In this document: piece after piece, positions 1 to 8,347 of the stretch
How the letters are laid out: each line of letters opens with the position of its first letter
Numbering within the stretch: the stretch's first letter is position 1
Source of the DNA: Acidobacteriota bacterium
GTDB lineage: Bacteria; Acidobacteriota; Vicinamibacteria; Vicinamibacterales; UBA8438
Direction of reading: 5' to 3'
Assembly (NCBI GenBank): GCA_026708265.1
Contig: JAPOVI010000042.1
Location: 1-35,347 of the forward strand
Length of the DNA stretch: 35,347 bases
The notes under the pieces: generated by a model
Told to the model about the DNA's origin: nothing
What the model saw: the letters and a program-made list of their open reading frames with translations, nothing else
The model's database searches: none
Position numbers and translations under genes: made by a program

Positions 1-21
1 CATTGCCATGCCCGGCCCGGG

Positions 22-936
22 TCAGTTCCCTTCAAGCCCGTCCACGATCACCTGCACGCTGTTCCTCAGGCCAGCCGGGGCCGGGGCCCGGTACCCCTCG
101 TAGCCGTCCGGCATCGTCCAGCCGCCCGCGATCTCTTCCACGCTCTGGCCGGCGGCGTGCCCGGCCCGCACGGCGGCCAGGAAGTCGCGGTTGAACGCCG
201 CGTACTCGTGCAGGTCCAGCCACGTCATCTGCGTGCTGTGCCCGGTGATGATGGTGTTGACGCCCTTGATGTTGTCGTGCGCCTTCTGCAGGCTGTCGGG
301 AATGTCCACGCCGCTGCCGCCGTTGTTGGCGTCGAGGAAGGGCAGGTTCTTGCCCGGGAAGATGTCGCCGGAATGGAGCGTCCGCAGCGACGGGAAGACC
401 ACCCAGGCGTCGCCGCCGGTGTGGCCGCGCCCGAAGTGGTAGAGGTCGACCCGGTCGTCGCCCGTGCCCAGCGACGCCCGCTCCGAGAAGGTCTGCGTCG
501 GCAGCCCGCGGCCCATCGAGTCGGCGAAGACGTTGGCCGGCGGCTCCGTGCGCCCGCTGTAGGCGCGCATCACCTGCATGTTCGCGGCCGTCACCTCGTG
601 AGTCACGATGTCGACGTTGGCCGGGAACGCGACGTTGCCGCTCACGTGATCGTGGTGGCTGTGCGTGTTGACGAGGGTGGTCACCGGGTTGTCGGTGAGA
701 TCGCCGATGGCCTCCAGGATCGACGGGCCCCAGCCCGGGTTCTTCGAGTCGACGACGACGACGCCGTCGCTCGTCACGAAGACCGCCGTGTTCCCGCCGC
801 CTCCCTGCCCGCGCAGGACGTACAGGTTGTCCTCGAGCTTCTCCACCTCGATGACCATCGCGTCCTGTGCGGCAACGCCCGCGAGCGAGAGCGCGCCGGC
901 TGCGACGACGACGGCAAGAACGATGCTGCGTTTCAT
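22..936 (-). CDS. Secreted metallo-beta-lactamase-fold hydrolase
   Basis: This 304-residue protein begins with a clear Sec signal peptide (about residues 1-24, ending in GVAAQ). The mature part is an MBL-fold domain with the zinc motif T-H-S-H-H-D-H (H92, H94, D96, H97). Further zinc-ligand candidates are the His in FGRGHTGGD and the His in IITGHST. The layout resembles periplasmic class-B3-like MBL proteins (SoxH/quinoprotein relay type) more than RNase Z. Substrate is unknown; a beta-lactamase role is not implied by the fold. The ATG has a strong ribosome binding site (GGGGAGGG) 8-9 bases upstream. The gene faces away from the tricorn-like protease gene across a 425-bp gap. Fold and secretion are well supported; the reaction is not. 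Confidence 0.9.
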   Translation of the reverse strand: MKRSIVLAVVVAAGALSLAGVAAQDAMVIEVEKLEDNLYVLRGQGGGGNTAVFVTSDGVVVVDSKNPGWGPSILEAIGDLTDNPVTTLVNTHSHHDHVSGNVAFPANVDIVTHEVTAANMQVMRAYSGRTEPPANVFADSMGRGLPTQTFSERASLGTGDDRVDLYHFGRGHTGGDAWVVFPSLRTLHSGDIFPGKNLPFLDANNGGSGVDIPDSLQKAHDNIKGVNTIITGHSTQMTWLDLHEYAAFNRDFLAAVRAGHAAGQSVEEIAGGWTMPDGYEGYRAPAPAGLRNSVQVIVDGLEGN

Positions 937-1361
937 GATGGGCTTCCCTCCCCTGGCGCTACTGGCCAGGCCGCCATGCTACCAGAGCCGCCCAGCGGCG
1001 GAACGAGCAGGCGGCCTCGCCGGGGCGTGCGGTGCCCGCTCCGCACGTTCCCCCGAGCGCCGCCCGTGCCGAACGACGAGCCTCGCCCGCCGCTGGCCGG
1101 GCCCGGTTGCGAACGAAGCCGTCGCCGTGGTCGTATTGCCGAAAGTGAAGACCGGACCGAGCGTCGCGAACGACGACTCGGTGGACGGATGACAGCCGCG
1201 ACAGTCGTGCACGCCCGGCGGTGACGCATCGGCTCTCGCCGCCGTCACGGGCACCCGGCACGTCCGGTCCCGGCGCGAGGCAGATCGGGGCCTCCGAACG
1301 CGAGCTCGGCCACGTCGTGCCGCTCTCGCCCGCGGCTGGCCCCAAGGAACGGAGACGATTC
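937..1361. other. Divergent intergenic region
   Basis: These 425 bp separate two divergently transcribed secreted-protein genes. Open frames here lack ribosome binding sites and have arginine- and proline-rich translations typical of GC-rich noncoding DNA. Apart from the extended -10 near 976 I see no gene, repeat or hairpin I would defend. Confidence 0.5.
976..981 (-). promoter_or_regulatory. Candidate extended -10 for the MBL hydrolase gene
   Basis: On the minus strand the sequence reads TGgTAGCAT, an extended -10 (TG-n-TAGCAT), about 40 bases before the ATG at 936. It would give a leader of roughly 30 nt containing the strong ribosome binding site. No good -35 is visible, which fits the extended type. 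Motif-based only. Confidence 0.35.
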
Positions 1362-4300
1362 ATGCTCCCCGACGCTCCTGTGAAGCACCCCACCAGAACC
1401 GCTCGGTTCCTCGCCGTCGCGAGCGTCGCGGCGGTTCTCGCCGGACCGGCCCCCACCAGCGCGCAAGCGCAGGGCACGCGCTTCCTCCGCCAGCCCGACG
1501 TCAGCGCGACGCAGATCGTGTTCGTCCACGCCAACGACCTGTGGTCGGTGGAGCGCGCGGGCGGCCACGCCGTCCGCCTCACCAGTTCCTCCGGGGCCGA
1601 GACCGACCCCGCGTTCAGCCCCGACGGGGAGTGGATCGCGTTCTCCGGGCAGTACGAGGGGAACGTCGACGTCTACCGGATGCCCGCCGGCGGCGGCCAG
1701 CCGGAGCGGCTGACGTGGCACCCGGCCGCCGACGTCGTCCAGGGCTGGACGCCCGACGGCGCCGTCCTCTTCGAGTCGGACCGGGACGCGGCCCCCACCC
1801 GGCGCTCGCGCTTCTACACCGTCCCGCCCACGGGCGGGCTCCCGGTCCCGCTGGCCCTGCCCCAGGCGCATCGGGGCGGCCTGTCCGGCGACGGCGCCCA
1901 CGTGGCGTACCAGGAGACCGGCTACTTCGACCCCGAGTGGCGCAACTACCGCGGCGGCCAGGCGCTGCCGATCAGCATCGCGTCGACCGCCACGTGGGAC
2001 CGCGTCAACCCTCCGTGGGAGGGCGAGCGCCAGATGGACCCGGTCTGGATGGACGGCGTCGTCTACTTCCTCTCCGAACGCGACTGGGCCAGCAACGTCT
2101 GGGCGTTCGACCCGCGGACCGGCGAGGAGCGGCAGCTCACCCGCCACGCCGATTTCGACGTCAAGTCGCTCGGCGTCGGCGAGGGCCTCGTGGTCTACGA
2201 GCAGGCGGGCTACCTCCACGCGCTCGATCCGCGGACGGGCCACGAGCGCAAGCTGGAGGTCCACGTCGCGGGCGACATGAACTGGTCGCGACCGCGCTGG
2301 GAGGACGTCCCGGCCGCCCGCCTCCGGGGCGCCCGGCTCTCCCCCACCGGGAAGCGCGCCCTCTTCGAGTGGCGCGGCGAGCTCTTCACCGTTCCGGCCG
2401 GGGACGGCTCGTGGCGCAACCTGACCCGCAGCCCGGGTGTCGCCGATCGCAACCCGGCCTGGTCGCCCGACGGTTCGCAGGTCGCCTGGTTCAACGACGC
2501 GGGCGGCGAGTACGGCCTCGTCGTCGCGGAGCAGAACGGCGCGAACCCGCGCCGCGTCGAGATCGCCGACCCGTCGTTCTACTTCCGGCCCGAGTGGTCG
2601 CCCGACGGCGCGAAGCTGGCCTTCACCGACACCCACTACCGCCTGCTCGTCCTGGACGTCGACTCGGGCGCCGTCGAGCACGTCGACACGGACCGCTTCG
2701 CGCATCCCGAGCGCTCCATGAACCCGGTCTGGTCGCCCGACTCGCGCTGGATCGCCTACGCCCGGCGCCTCGGCAACCAGCTTCGGGCCATCTTCGTGCA
2801 CGACACCGAGTCGGGGGACACGCACCAGCTCACCGACGGCATGGCCGACGCCACCTCGCCCGTGTGGGACGCCTCGGGGAGGTACCTCTACTTCCTCGCC
2901 TCGACGAACTACGCCCTCAACACCGGCTGGCTCGACATGACGTCCTACGACCGGCCGGTGACGCGCGCCCTCTACCTGGCCCTGCTCCGCGCCGACGAGC
3001 CGTCGCCCTTCCTGCCCCGGAGCGACGAGGAAGGGGTGGGGGACGACGACGACGCGGACGAGGCCGGCCGGGGCGACTCCGCGGGCGCAGCTTCCGGGGA
3101 CGCGACGTCCACGGATGGCGGCAGGCGAGACGACGCGGCGGCGGACGGAACCGCCGCGGGCGAGACGGCCGGGGACGGCGACGCCGACGGGTCCGCGAGC
3201 GACGGCGACGGCGACGCGCCGGACGTGGAGATCGATGTCGAGGGGATCGACCGCCGCATCGTGGCCGCGCCGGGTCTCCCGCTGAAGAACTACGCGGGGC
3301 TCCTGCCCGGCCCCTCCGGAACCGTCTTCGTGCTGGAGGTCGAGGCGGGCGCGACGAGCGGGAAGCTGCGGAAGTACGTCGTGGACGACCGCGAGGCGAC
3401 GGATTTCGTCGAGGCGGTGCAGACGGCCGAGGTCTCGCACGACAGAAACCGCCTGCTCTACCGCTCCGGTCCGACCTGGCGCATCGTCGAGACCGGGCAG
3501 GCGCCGTCGGGCGACGACGGGATGCTCGACCTCGGCGGCATGCGGGTGCGCGTCGAGCCCACGGCCGAGTACGCCCAGATGCTGCGCGACGGGTGGCGCT
3601 TCATGCGCGACTTCCTCTACGTCGACAACCAGCACGGAGCGCCGTGGGACGACGTCTGGGAGTGGTACTCGGCGTGGCTCCCGGACGTGCGGCACCGCGC
3701 CGACTTCAACCAGCTCCTCGACATGCTCTCCGGGGAGATCGCCGTCGGCCACTCCTACGTCTTCGGGGGCGACCTGCCGGAGATCGACGACCCGCGCACG
3801 GGGCTCCTGGGCGCGGACCTCGAGGTGGCGGACGGCTTCTACCGCATCGCCCGCATCTACCCGGGCGATCCCTGGACGCCGGGCGCGGCCGGGCCGCTCT
3901 CGCTCCCCGGACTGGACGTCGCCGAGGGCGACTACCTGCTCGCCGTCGACGGCGCCGCGCTCCGCCCGCCCGACAACCCGTACCGGCTGCTGGAGGGAAC
4001 GGCGGGGCGCACGATCACGCTGACCGTCTCGTCGTCGCCCTCGATGGACGAGGCGCGCGACATCCTCGTCGAACCCGCCCGCAGCGAGAGCCGCCTGCGT
4101 ATCCGGGCGTGGGTCGCAGCGAGCCAGGCCCGCGTCGACGAGCTGAGCGGGGGCCGGCTCGCCTACGTCTGGCTGCCCAACACGGCGCGCGACGGCTACG
4201 AGTTCTTCAACCGCATGTACTACGCCCAGCAGGACCGCGCGGGTGCGGTCATCGACGAGCGCAACAACGGCGGCGGCTCGGCCGCCGACTACATCGTCGA

Positions 4301-4775
4301 CATGCTCGACCGCGAGCTGACCGGCTACTTCAACTCCCGCGCCGGCGACCGGAAGCCATGGACGCAGCCGATGGCGGGGCTCTTCGGACCCAAGGTGATG
4401 GTCGTGAACGAGAGCGCGGGCTCCGGCGGCGACCTGCTCCCCTACCTCTTCCGCCTCCGCGGCATCGGCCCCCTCGTCGGGACGCGCACGTGGGGCGGCC
4501 TGGTCGGTTCGTGGGACACCCCGCCCCTCATCGACGGCGGGTTCTTCGTCGCGCCCCGCGGCGGCTTCTTCGACGTGAACGGCGAGTGGGCGGTCGAGGG
4601 TGAGGGCGTGACGCCCGACATCGAGGTCCGCAACGACCCCGCGCCGGTCATCGACGGCCGCGACCCGCAACTCGAGGCGGCGGTCGAGGAGGCGCTGCGC
4701 CTGCTGGAGACCGAAGGAATCACCCTGAAGGAGGAGCCGCCCCCGCCGGTCCGCTGGCGGCGGCCCGCTCAGTAG
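1362..4775 (+). CDS. Tricorn-like S41-family protease, secreted
   Basis: The protein is about 1137 residues from the chosen ATG, which has a GGAG ribosome binding site and opens a signal peptide ending in SAQAQ; the frame stays open upstream to 1221, but that part is not protein-like. Two beta-propeller regions follow, with repeated FSPDG/WSPDG/WSPDS blades (PD40 type). A low-complexity acidic linker (bases 3039-3240, rich in Asp, Gly, Ala) leads to a PDZ-like segment and the S41 core. The expected catalytic elements are H797 in a G-H-S-Y motif, the nucleophile S1021 in SAGSGGD, and the C-terminal GVTPDIEV block. Archaeal tricorn has Ser before this His; here it is Gly. Tricorn trims oligopeptides in the cytosol, but this homologue is exported, so peptide scavenging in the periplasm is likely. 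Its stop overlaps the convergent MBL gene by 7 bp. Confidence 0.9.
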   Translation: MLPDAPVKHPTRTARFLAVASVAAVLAGPAPTSAQAQGTRFLRQPDVSATQIVFVHANDLWSVERAGGHAVRLTSSSGAETDPAFSPDGEWIAFSGQYEGNVDVYRMPAGGGQPERLTWHPAADVVQGWTPDGAVLFESDRDAAPTRRSRFYTVPPTGGLPVPLALPQAHRGGLSGDGAHVAYQETGYFDPEWRNYRGGQALPISIASTATWDRVNPPWEGERQMDPVWMDGVVYFLSERDWASNVWAFDPRTGEERQLTRHADFDVKSLGVGEGLVVYEQAGYLHALDPRTGHERKLEVHVAGDMNWSRPRWEDVPAARLRGARLSPTGKRALFEWRGELFTVPAGDGSWRNLTRSPGVADRNPAWSPDGSQVAWFNDAGGEYGLVVAEQNGANPRRVEIADPSFYFRPEWSPDGAKLAFTDTHYRLLVLDVDSGAVEHVDTDRFAHPERSMNPVWSPDSRWIAYARRLGNQLRAIFVHDTESGDTHQLTDGMADATSPVWDASGRYLYFLASTNYALNTGWLDMTSYDRPVTRALYLALLRADEPSPFLPRSDEEGVGDDDDADEAGRGDSAGAASGDATSTDGGRRDDAAADGTAAGETAGDGDADGSASDGDGDAPDVEIDVEGIDRRIVAAPGLPLKNYAGLLPGPSGTVFVLEVEAGATSGKLRKYVVDDREATDFVEAVQTAEVSHDRNRLLYRSGPTWRIVETGQAPSGDDGMLDLGGMRVRVEPTAEYAQMLRDGWRFMRDFLYVDNQHGAPWDDVWEWYSAWLPDVRHRADFNQLLDMLSGEIAVGHSYVFGGDLPEIDDPRTGLLGADLEVADGFYRIARIYPGDPWTPGAAGPLSLPGLDVAEGDYLLAVDGAALRPPDNPYRLLEGTAGRTITLTVSSSPSMDEARDILVEPARSESRLRIRAWVAASQARVDELSGGRLAYVWLPNTARDGYEFFNRMYYAQQDRAGAVIDERNNGGGSAADYIVDMLDRELTGYFNSRAGDRKPWTQPMAGLFGPKVMVVNESAGSGGDLLPYLFRLRGIGPLVGTRTWGGLVGSWDTPPLIDGGFFVAPRGGFFDVNGEWAVEGEGVTPDIEVRNDPAPVIDGRDPQLEAAVEEALRLLETEGITLKEEPPPPVRWRRPAQ

Positions 4776-5674
4776 ATGTCGAGGTCGTTGGCGAGGACGA
4801 CCGCTCCGTCGTACGCCGCCCGCACTTCGTCGAGCGCGCTCTCGGCGGGGGCGCCGTAGTGCAGCACGTGGTAGAGGACGAGCAGGCGGGGCCGTGCCTG
4901 CCGGGCGACACGCGCCACCTCGCTCGACGTGGTGTGCACGCGGGGGTGGTGGTTCTGCCAGGCCTGCGACAGTCCGCGGAGCCCTTCCTCGCTGATCACC
5001 TCGTGGAAGAGGACATCGACGCCGCGGGCCATTTCGACCAGCGTGTCGCTGTACGCCGTGTCCCCCGAAATCACGATCGTCCGGTCGGGCGTCGTGATCC
5101 GGTAGCCGAAGGCCGGGCGCACCGAGCCGTGGGGAACCTCGAACGCGTCGATCGCGATCCCGTCCTCCTCGAGCACGCGGCCCGCTTCGATTCTCGTCTC
5201 GTGCACCCGGTAGCCGTCGGGGCTGGTCACGGGCAGTGTCCCGCTGCTCCGGTAGCGGATGTCCGGGGCCAGCATTGCTTCGAACCCGTCGACCAGCGCG
5301 CCGACACCGGTAGGACCCCAGACCCTTACGCGACTGGCCTTGCGCCACCAGAGCGTCGCAGCCAGCTCCGGGAAGTCCGCCACGTGGTCGCTGTGCAGGT
5401 GGGTGAGGAACACCCGGTCGATGCGTTCCGGTGACAGACCGGGGAGGCCGTACCGCCGGCTGGCCTCGATGGCGCGCCGGACGACGCCGCCACCGACGTC
5501 GAACAGGTACGCGCGCCCGTTGTAGACCACGGCAATGCCGGGGCCGGCCCGATCCGGATCCGGCACCGGCGTGCCCGTGCCGAGCACGACGACGCGCGTC
5601 TCGGCGCCCGCCGGGGGCGACGCGAGCAGGAGCGCGAGGAGGAGTCCGACGCCGGCGAGCGGAAAGTACTTCAC
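4769..5674 (-). CDS. Secreted MBL-fold hydrolase, RNase Z/arylsulfatase-like
   Basis: This is a 301-residue protein with a signal peptide (about residues 1-24, ending in PAGA). The motif T-H-L-H-S-D-H (H92, H94, D96, H97), the DVGGG strand before it, the SGDT aspartate and the late FHE and LYHVLHYG histidines are the order seen in the ribonuclease Z/AtsA branch of the MBL superfamily. Because it is exported, tRNA processing is unlikely; hydrolysis of a small ester such as a sulfate or phosphodiester is more plausible. It converges with the tricorn-like gene, sharing 7 bp at the stops, and is divergent from the DUF1592 gene. A good promoter lies just upstream. Family is secure, substrate unknown. 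Confidence 0.88.
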   Translation of the reverse strand: MKYFPLAGVGLLLALLLASPPAGAETRVVVLGTGTPVPDPDRAGPGIAVVYNGRAYLFDVGGGVVRRAIEASRRYGLPGLSPERIDRVFLTHLHSDHVADFPELAATLWWRKASRVRVWGPTGVGALVDGFEAMLAPDIRYRSSGTLPVTSPDGYRVHETRIEAGRVLEEDGIAIDAFEVPHGSVRPAFGYRITTPDRTIVISGDTAYSDTLVEMARGVDVLFHEVISEEGLRGLSQAWQNHHPRVHTTSSEVARVARQARPRLLVLYHVLHYGAPAESALDEVRAAYDGAVVLANDLDIY

Positions 5675-5702
5675 ATCGAGCCCCCGGGAATGGTGCGCGC
5701 TC

Positions 5703-5732
5703 CTTATAGAAGAAGGCTCCGCACCCCGTCAA
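5703..5732 (-). promoter_or_regulatory. Candidate sigma-70 promoter for the MBL gene at 4769-5674
   Basis: On the minus strand TTGACG (5732-5727) is followed after 18 bp by TATAAG (5708-5703). The predicted transcript starts near 5696, giving a leader of about 22 nt before the ATG at 5674. This is among the best sigma-70 matches in the window. Confidence 0.6.
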
Positions 5733-5753
5733 TCGCCGACGATCGCCGGTCGA

Positions 5754-5783
5754 TTGACACCCTCGGACAGAGCGCCGGATACT
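5754..5783 (+). promoter_or_regulatory. Candidate sigma-70 promoter for the DUF1592-DUF1552 operon
   Basis: TTGACA (5754-5759) is followed after 18 bp by GATACT (5778-5783). The predicted start near 5790 lies only about 8 nt before the ATG at 5798, so the message would have almost no leader. This supports that start codon, which lacks a convincing ribosome binding site. Confidence 0.55.
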
Positions 5784-5797
5784 ACGGCGTTCGGGTC

Positions 5798-8347
5798 ATG
5801 CCCAGTCCGCCAAGGCGAACGTCCCTTCGGATCGTCCTCCTGGCCATCCTGGCCGCCGGAGCGGCGGCGAGCGGGACGGGAGCTTCCGCGGCTGGCGCAT
5901 CGCCCGCGGCGACGGCGCAGCCGCCCGGCTCGGACGCCGGCTGGCCGCGCGCGCTCCTCGACCGCTACTGCGTCGCCTGCCACAACGACCGCCTGCGCAC
6001 GGCCGACCTGGCCCTCGACATCCACGACGTGACCCACGTCGCCAGCGCCCCGGCGGTCTGGGAGAGGGTGGTCCGCAAGCTGCGCGCTGGCGCGATGCCG
6101 CCCCCCGATCGGCCACGGCCGGACCCGGCGGGCTACGAGCGCTTCGTCACGTGGCTGGAGGACGAGCTCGATCAGGTCGCGGCCGCCAGCCCGAACCCCG
6201 GACGCACGGAGGCGTTCCATCGGCTCAACCGGACCGAGTACCACCACGCGGTGCGCGACCTTCTCGCCCTGGAGATCGACATCGCGGAGCTGTTGCCGGC
6301 GGACGGCGCCAGCTACGGCTTCGACAACATCGCCGGCGTTCTCGGCGTGTCGCCGACCCTCGTCGAGCGCTACCTGGCCGCGGCCCGCCGCATCAGCCGC
6401 ATCGCGGTCGGACGCCCGGCGCCCTCCGCCACGGCGGAGGTCCATCGCCTGCCCAGCGACCTCGGGCAGGACGACTGGGTGGCGGGCATGCCGTTCGGCA
6501 CCCGCGGCGGCGGCGCCTTCCGGCACGTGTTCCCGCAGGACGCGGACTACGACTTCCGCATCCGACTGGCCCGCGACGCCGGCGACGCGCTCGGCGTCTT
6601 CACCGTCCCCCACGCGCTCGAGGTGAGCCTCGACGGGACGCTCGTCCGCACCTTCACGGTAGGCGAGCCGCCGCCCGCCGGGGCCCCGCGCGACAGCGCC
6701 GACTACCGCGCGTGGCGCGACCGGCAGCGCAGCTCGGATCGCGACTGGGAGTTCCGCCTGCCGGTCGGGGCCGGGCCGCGCGATGTGCAGGTGACCTTCG
6801 TCCGGCGGACGGCGGCCTACCCGGAAACGCTCCGCCAACCCTACCGGCGGCCGTACACGAGCATCACGGGCGGCGACACGCGGGTGCAACCCTACCTCGG
6901 CAGCATCACCATCACCGGACCGTTCGCGGCGACCGACAGGCCTCCCGCCGCGGAGACGCCCAGCCGCCGCCGCATCTTCGTTTGCCGGCCCGCCGACGCG
7001 GCAACCGCCGGCCAACCGTCGGCTGCCGGCTCCGGCCAGCGCCCAACCCGGCCCGCGGGAGTCCGCGCCGTTCGACGGCCCGGACTCCTGGCCGAGCAGG
7101 AAGCGTGCGCCCGGCGGATCCTGTCCGGCCTGGCGCGGCGGGCCTATCGCCGCCCGGTGACGGCGGCGGACCTGGAAGTGCTGCTCGCCTTCTTCGAGGA
7201 GGGCCGCCGCGACGCCGGGTTCGACGCCGGCATCGACATGGCACTCCGGTGGCTGCTCGCAAGCCCCGAGTTCGTGCTGCGGGTCGAGCGCGACCCGGCC
7301 GGCCTGGCGCCGGGCGACGTCTATCCCGTCAGCGACCTGGAGCTGGCGTCGCGCCTCTCGTTCTTCCTCTGGAGCAGCATCCCGGACGACGAGCTCCTCG
7401 ACGTCGCCGTCGCCGGCCGCCTTCGGGAGCCCGACGAGCTCGAGCGGCAGGCTCGGCGCATGCTCCGCGACGACCGGGCGCGGGCGCTCGTCACCAACTT
7501 CGCCGGCCAGTGGCTGCACCTCAGGAACGTGCCGGCGGTGGTGCCGGACGAGGACCGCTTCCCGGACGTCGGCGAGGCGTTGCGCCGGGCGATGCGGCGG
7601 GAGACGGAGCTCTTCGTAGAGAGCGTCTTCCGCGGCGACCGCGGCGTGCTGGAGCTGCTGACCGCGGACTACACCTTCGTCAACGAACGCCTCGCCCGGC
7701 ACTACGACCTGCCGGGCGTCTACGGCAGCCACTTCCGACGGGTGCGCCAGGTCGACGACGCCCGGCGCGGGCTGCTGGGGCACGCGAGCATCCTCGCGGT
7801 GACCTCCTACCCCAACCGGACGTCGCCGGTCCTGCGCGGCAAGTGGATCCTGGAGAACCTGCTCGGGACGCCGCCCGCGCTGCCGCCGCCCGACGTGCCG
7901 GCGCTGGAGGAGACGACGGCCGCCGGGGAGGCGCTCTCGATGCGCGAGGCGACCGAGCGCCACCGCGCCAACCCGGTCTGCGCGAGCTGCCACCGGTTGA
8001 TGGACCCGCCCGGTTTCGCCCTGGAACAATTCGACGCGGTCGGCCGCTTCCGGACGCGAACCGCGGCCGGCACGCCGATCGACGCCACGGGCGAGCTTCC
8101 GGACGGCACGCGCTTCGACGGGGCGGCGGGGCTGCGCGAGGCGCTCGTGCGGATGCCGGACCGCTTCGTCGGCACGCTGACCGAGAAACTGCTGACCTAC
8201 GCGCTGGGCCGCGGGCTCGAGCCCCACGACGCCCCCGCCGTCCGGGCCATCGTCCGCGACGCGGCCGCCGACGACTACCGTTTCTCCTCCCTCGTCGCCG
8301 GCATCGTCCGGAGCGCTCCGTTCCGGCTCAGGAAGGCCGACTCATGA
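5798..8347 (+). CDS. DUF1592/DUF1595/DUF1588-type multidomain protein with two CxxCH motifs
   Basis: The product is about 849 residues from the ATG at 5798, which opens a signal peptide ending near TAQPP; the frame extends to 5690 but that part overlaps promoter sequence. A CVACH motif (C58, C61, H62) lies in an N-terminal cytochrome-c-like (PSCyt-type) segment. The DUF1587-like FHRLNRTEYHHAVRDLL block, the DUF1595-like helical region and the DUF1592 core (SRLSFFLWSSIPDDELL) follow. A second motif, CASCH (C728, C731, H732), sits in the DUF1588 block NPVCASCHRLMDPPGF, and DUF1585 ends the protein. This architecture is abundant in Planctomycetota and Acidobacteriota; its function is unproven, though a periplasmic redox or polymer-degradation role is often suspected. 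Its stop overlaps the DUF1552 start (ATGA), so the two are translationally coupled. Confidence 0.92.
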   Translation: MPSPPRRTSLRIVLLAILAAGAAASGTGASAAGASPAATAQPPGSDAGWPRALLDRYCVACHNDRLRTADLALDIHDVTHVASAPAVWERVVRKLRAGAMPPPDRPRPDPAGYERFVTWLEDELDQVAAASPNPGRTEAFHRLNRTEYHHAVRDLLALEIDIAELLPADGASYGFDNIAGVLGVSPTLVERYLAAARRISRIAVGRPAPSATAEVHRLPSDLGQDDWVAGMPFGTRGGGAFRHVFPQDADYDFRIRLARDAGDALGVFTVPHALEVSLDGTLVRTFTVGEPPPAGAPRDSADYRAWRDRQRSSDRDWEFRLPVGAGPRDVQVTFVRRTAAYPETLRQPYRRPYTSITGGDTRVQPYLGSITITGPFAATDRPPAAETPSRRRIFVCRPADAATAGQPSAAGSGQRPTRPAGVRAVRRPGLLAEQEACARRILSGLARRAYRRPVTAADLEVLLAFFEEGRRDAGFDAGIDMALRWLLASPEFVLRVERDPAGLAPGDVYPVSDLELASRLSFFLWSSIPDDELLDVAVAGRLREPDELERQARRMLRDDRARALVTNFAGQWLHLRNVPAVVPDEDRFPDVGEALRRAMRRETELFVESVFRGDRGVLELLTADYTFVNERLARHYDLPGVYGSHFRRVRQVDDARRGLLGHASILAVTSYPNRTSPVLRGKWILENLLGTPPALPPPDVPALEETTAAGEALSMREATERHRANPVCASCHRLMDPPGFALEQFDAVGRFRTRTAAGTPIDATGELPDGTRFDGAAGLREALVRMPDRFVGTLTEKLLTYALGRGLEPHDAPAVRAIVRDAAADDYRFSSLVAGIVRSAPFRLRKADS

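Noticed and set aside
22..936. Antibiotic beta-lactamase
   Set aside because: The MBL fold and zinc motif are present, but most of this superfamily have other substrates and nothing nearby suggests resistance.
3281..4730. Isolated CTGAAG words inside the tricorn-like gene (also near 30247 in the PepSY gene)
   Set aside because: They are single copies inside coding sequence without an 11-bp partner, so I did not count them as regulator sites.
1245..5732. Minus-strand open frame of about 1495 codons
   Set aside because: It runs antisense to the tricorn-like gene and the MBL gene frame, is very rich in Arg, Ala, Val and Pro without domain-like segments, and is a GC-rich third-position artefact.
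5729..8227. Minus-strand open frame of about 832 codons
   Set aside because: Antisense shadow of the DUF1592 gene; composition is biased and no domain or ribosome binding site is seen.
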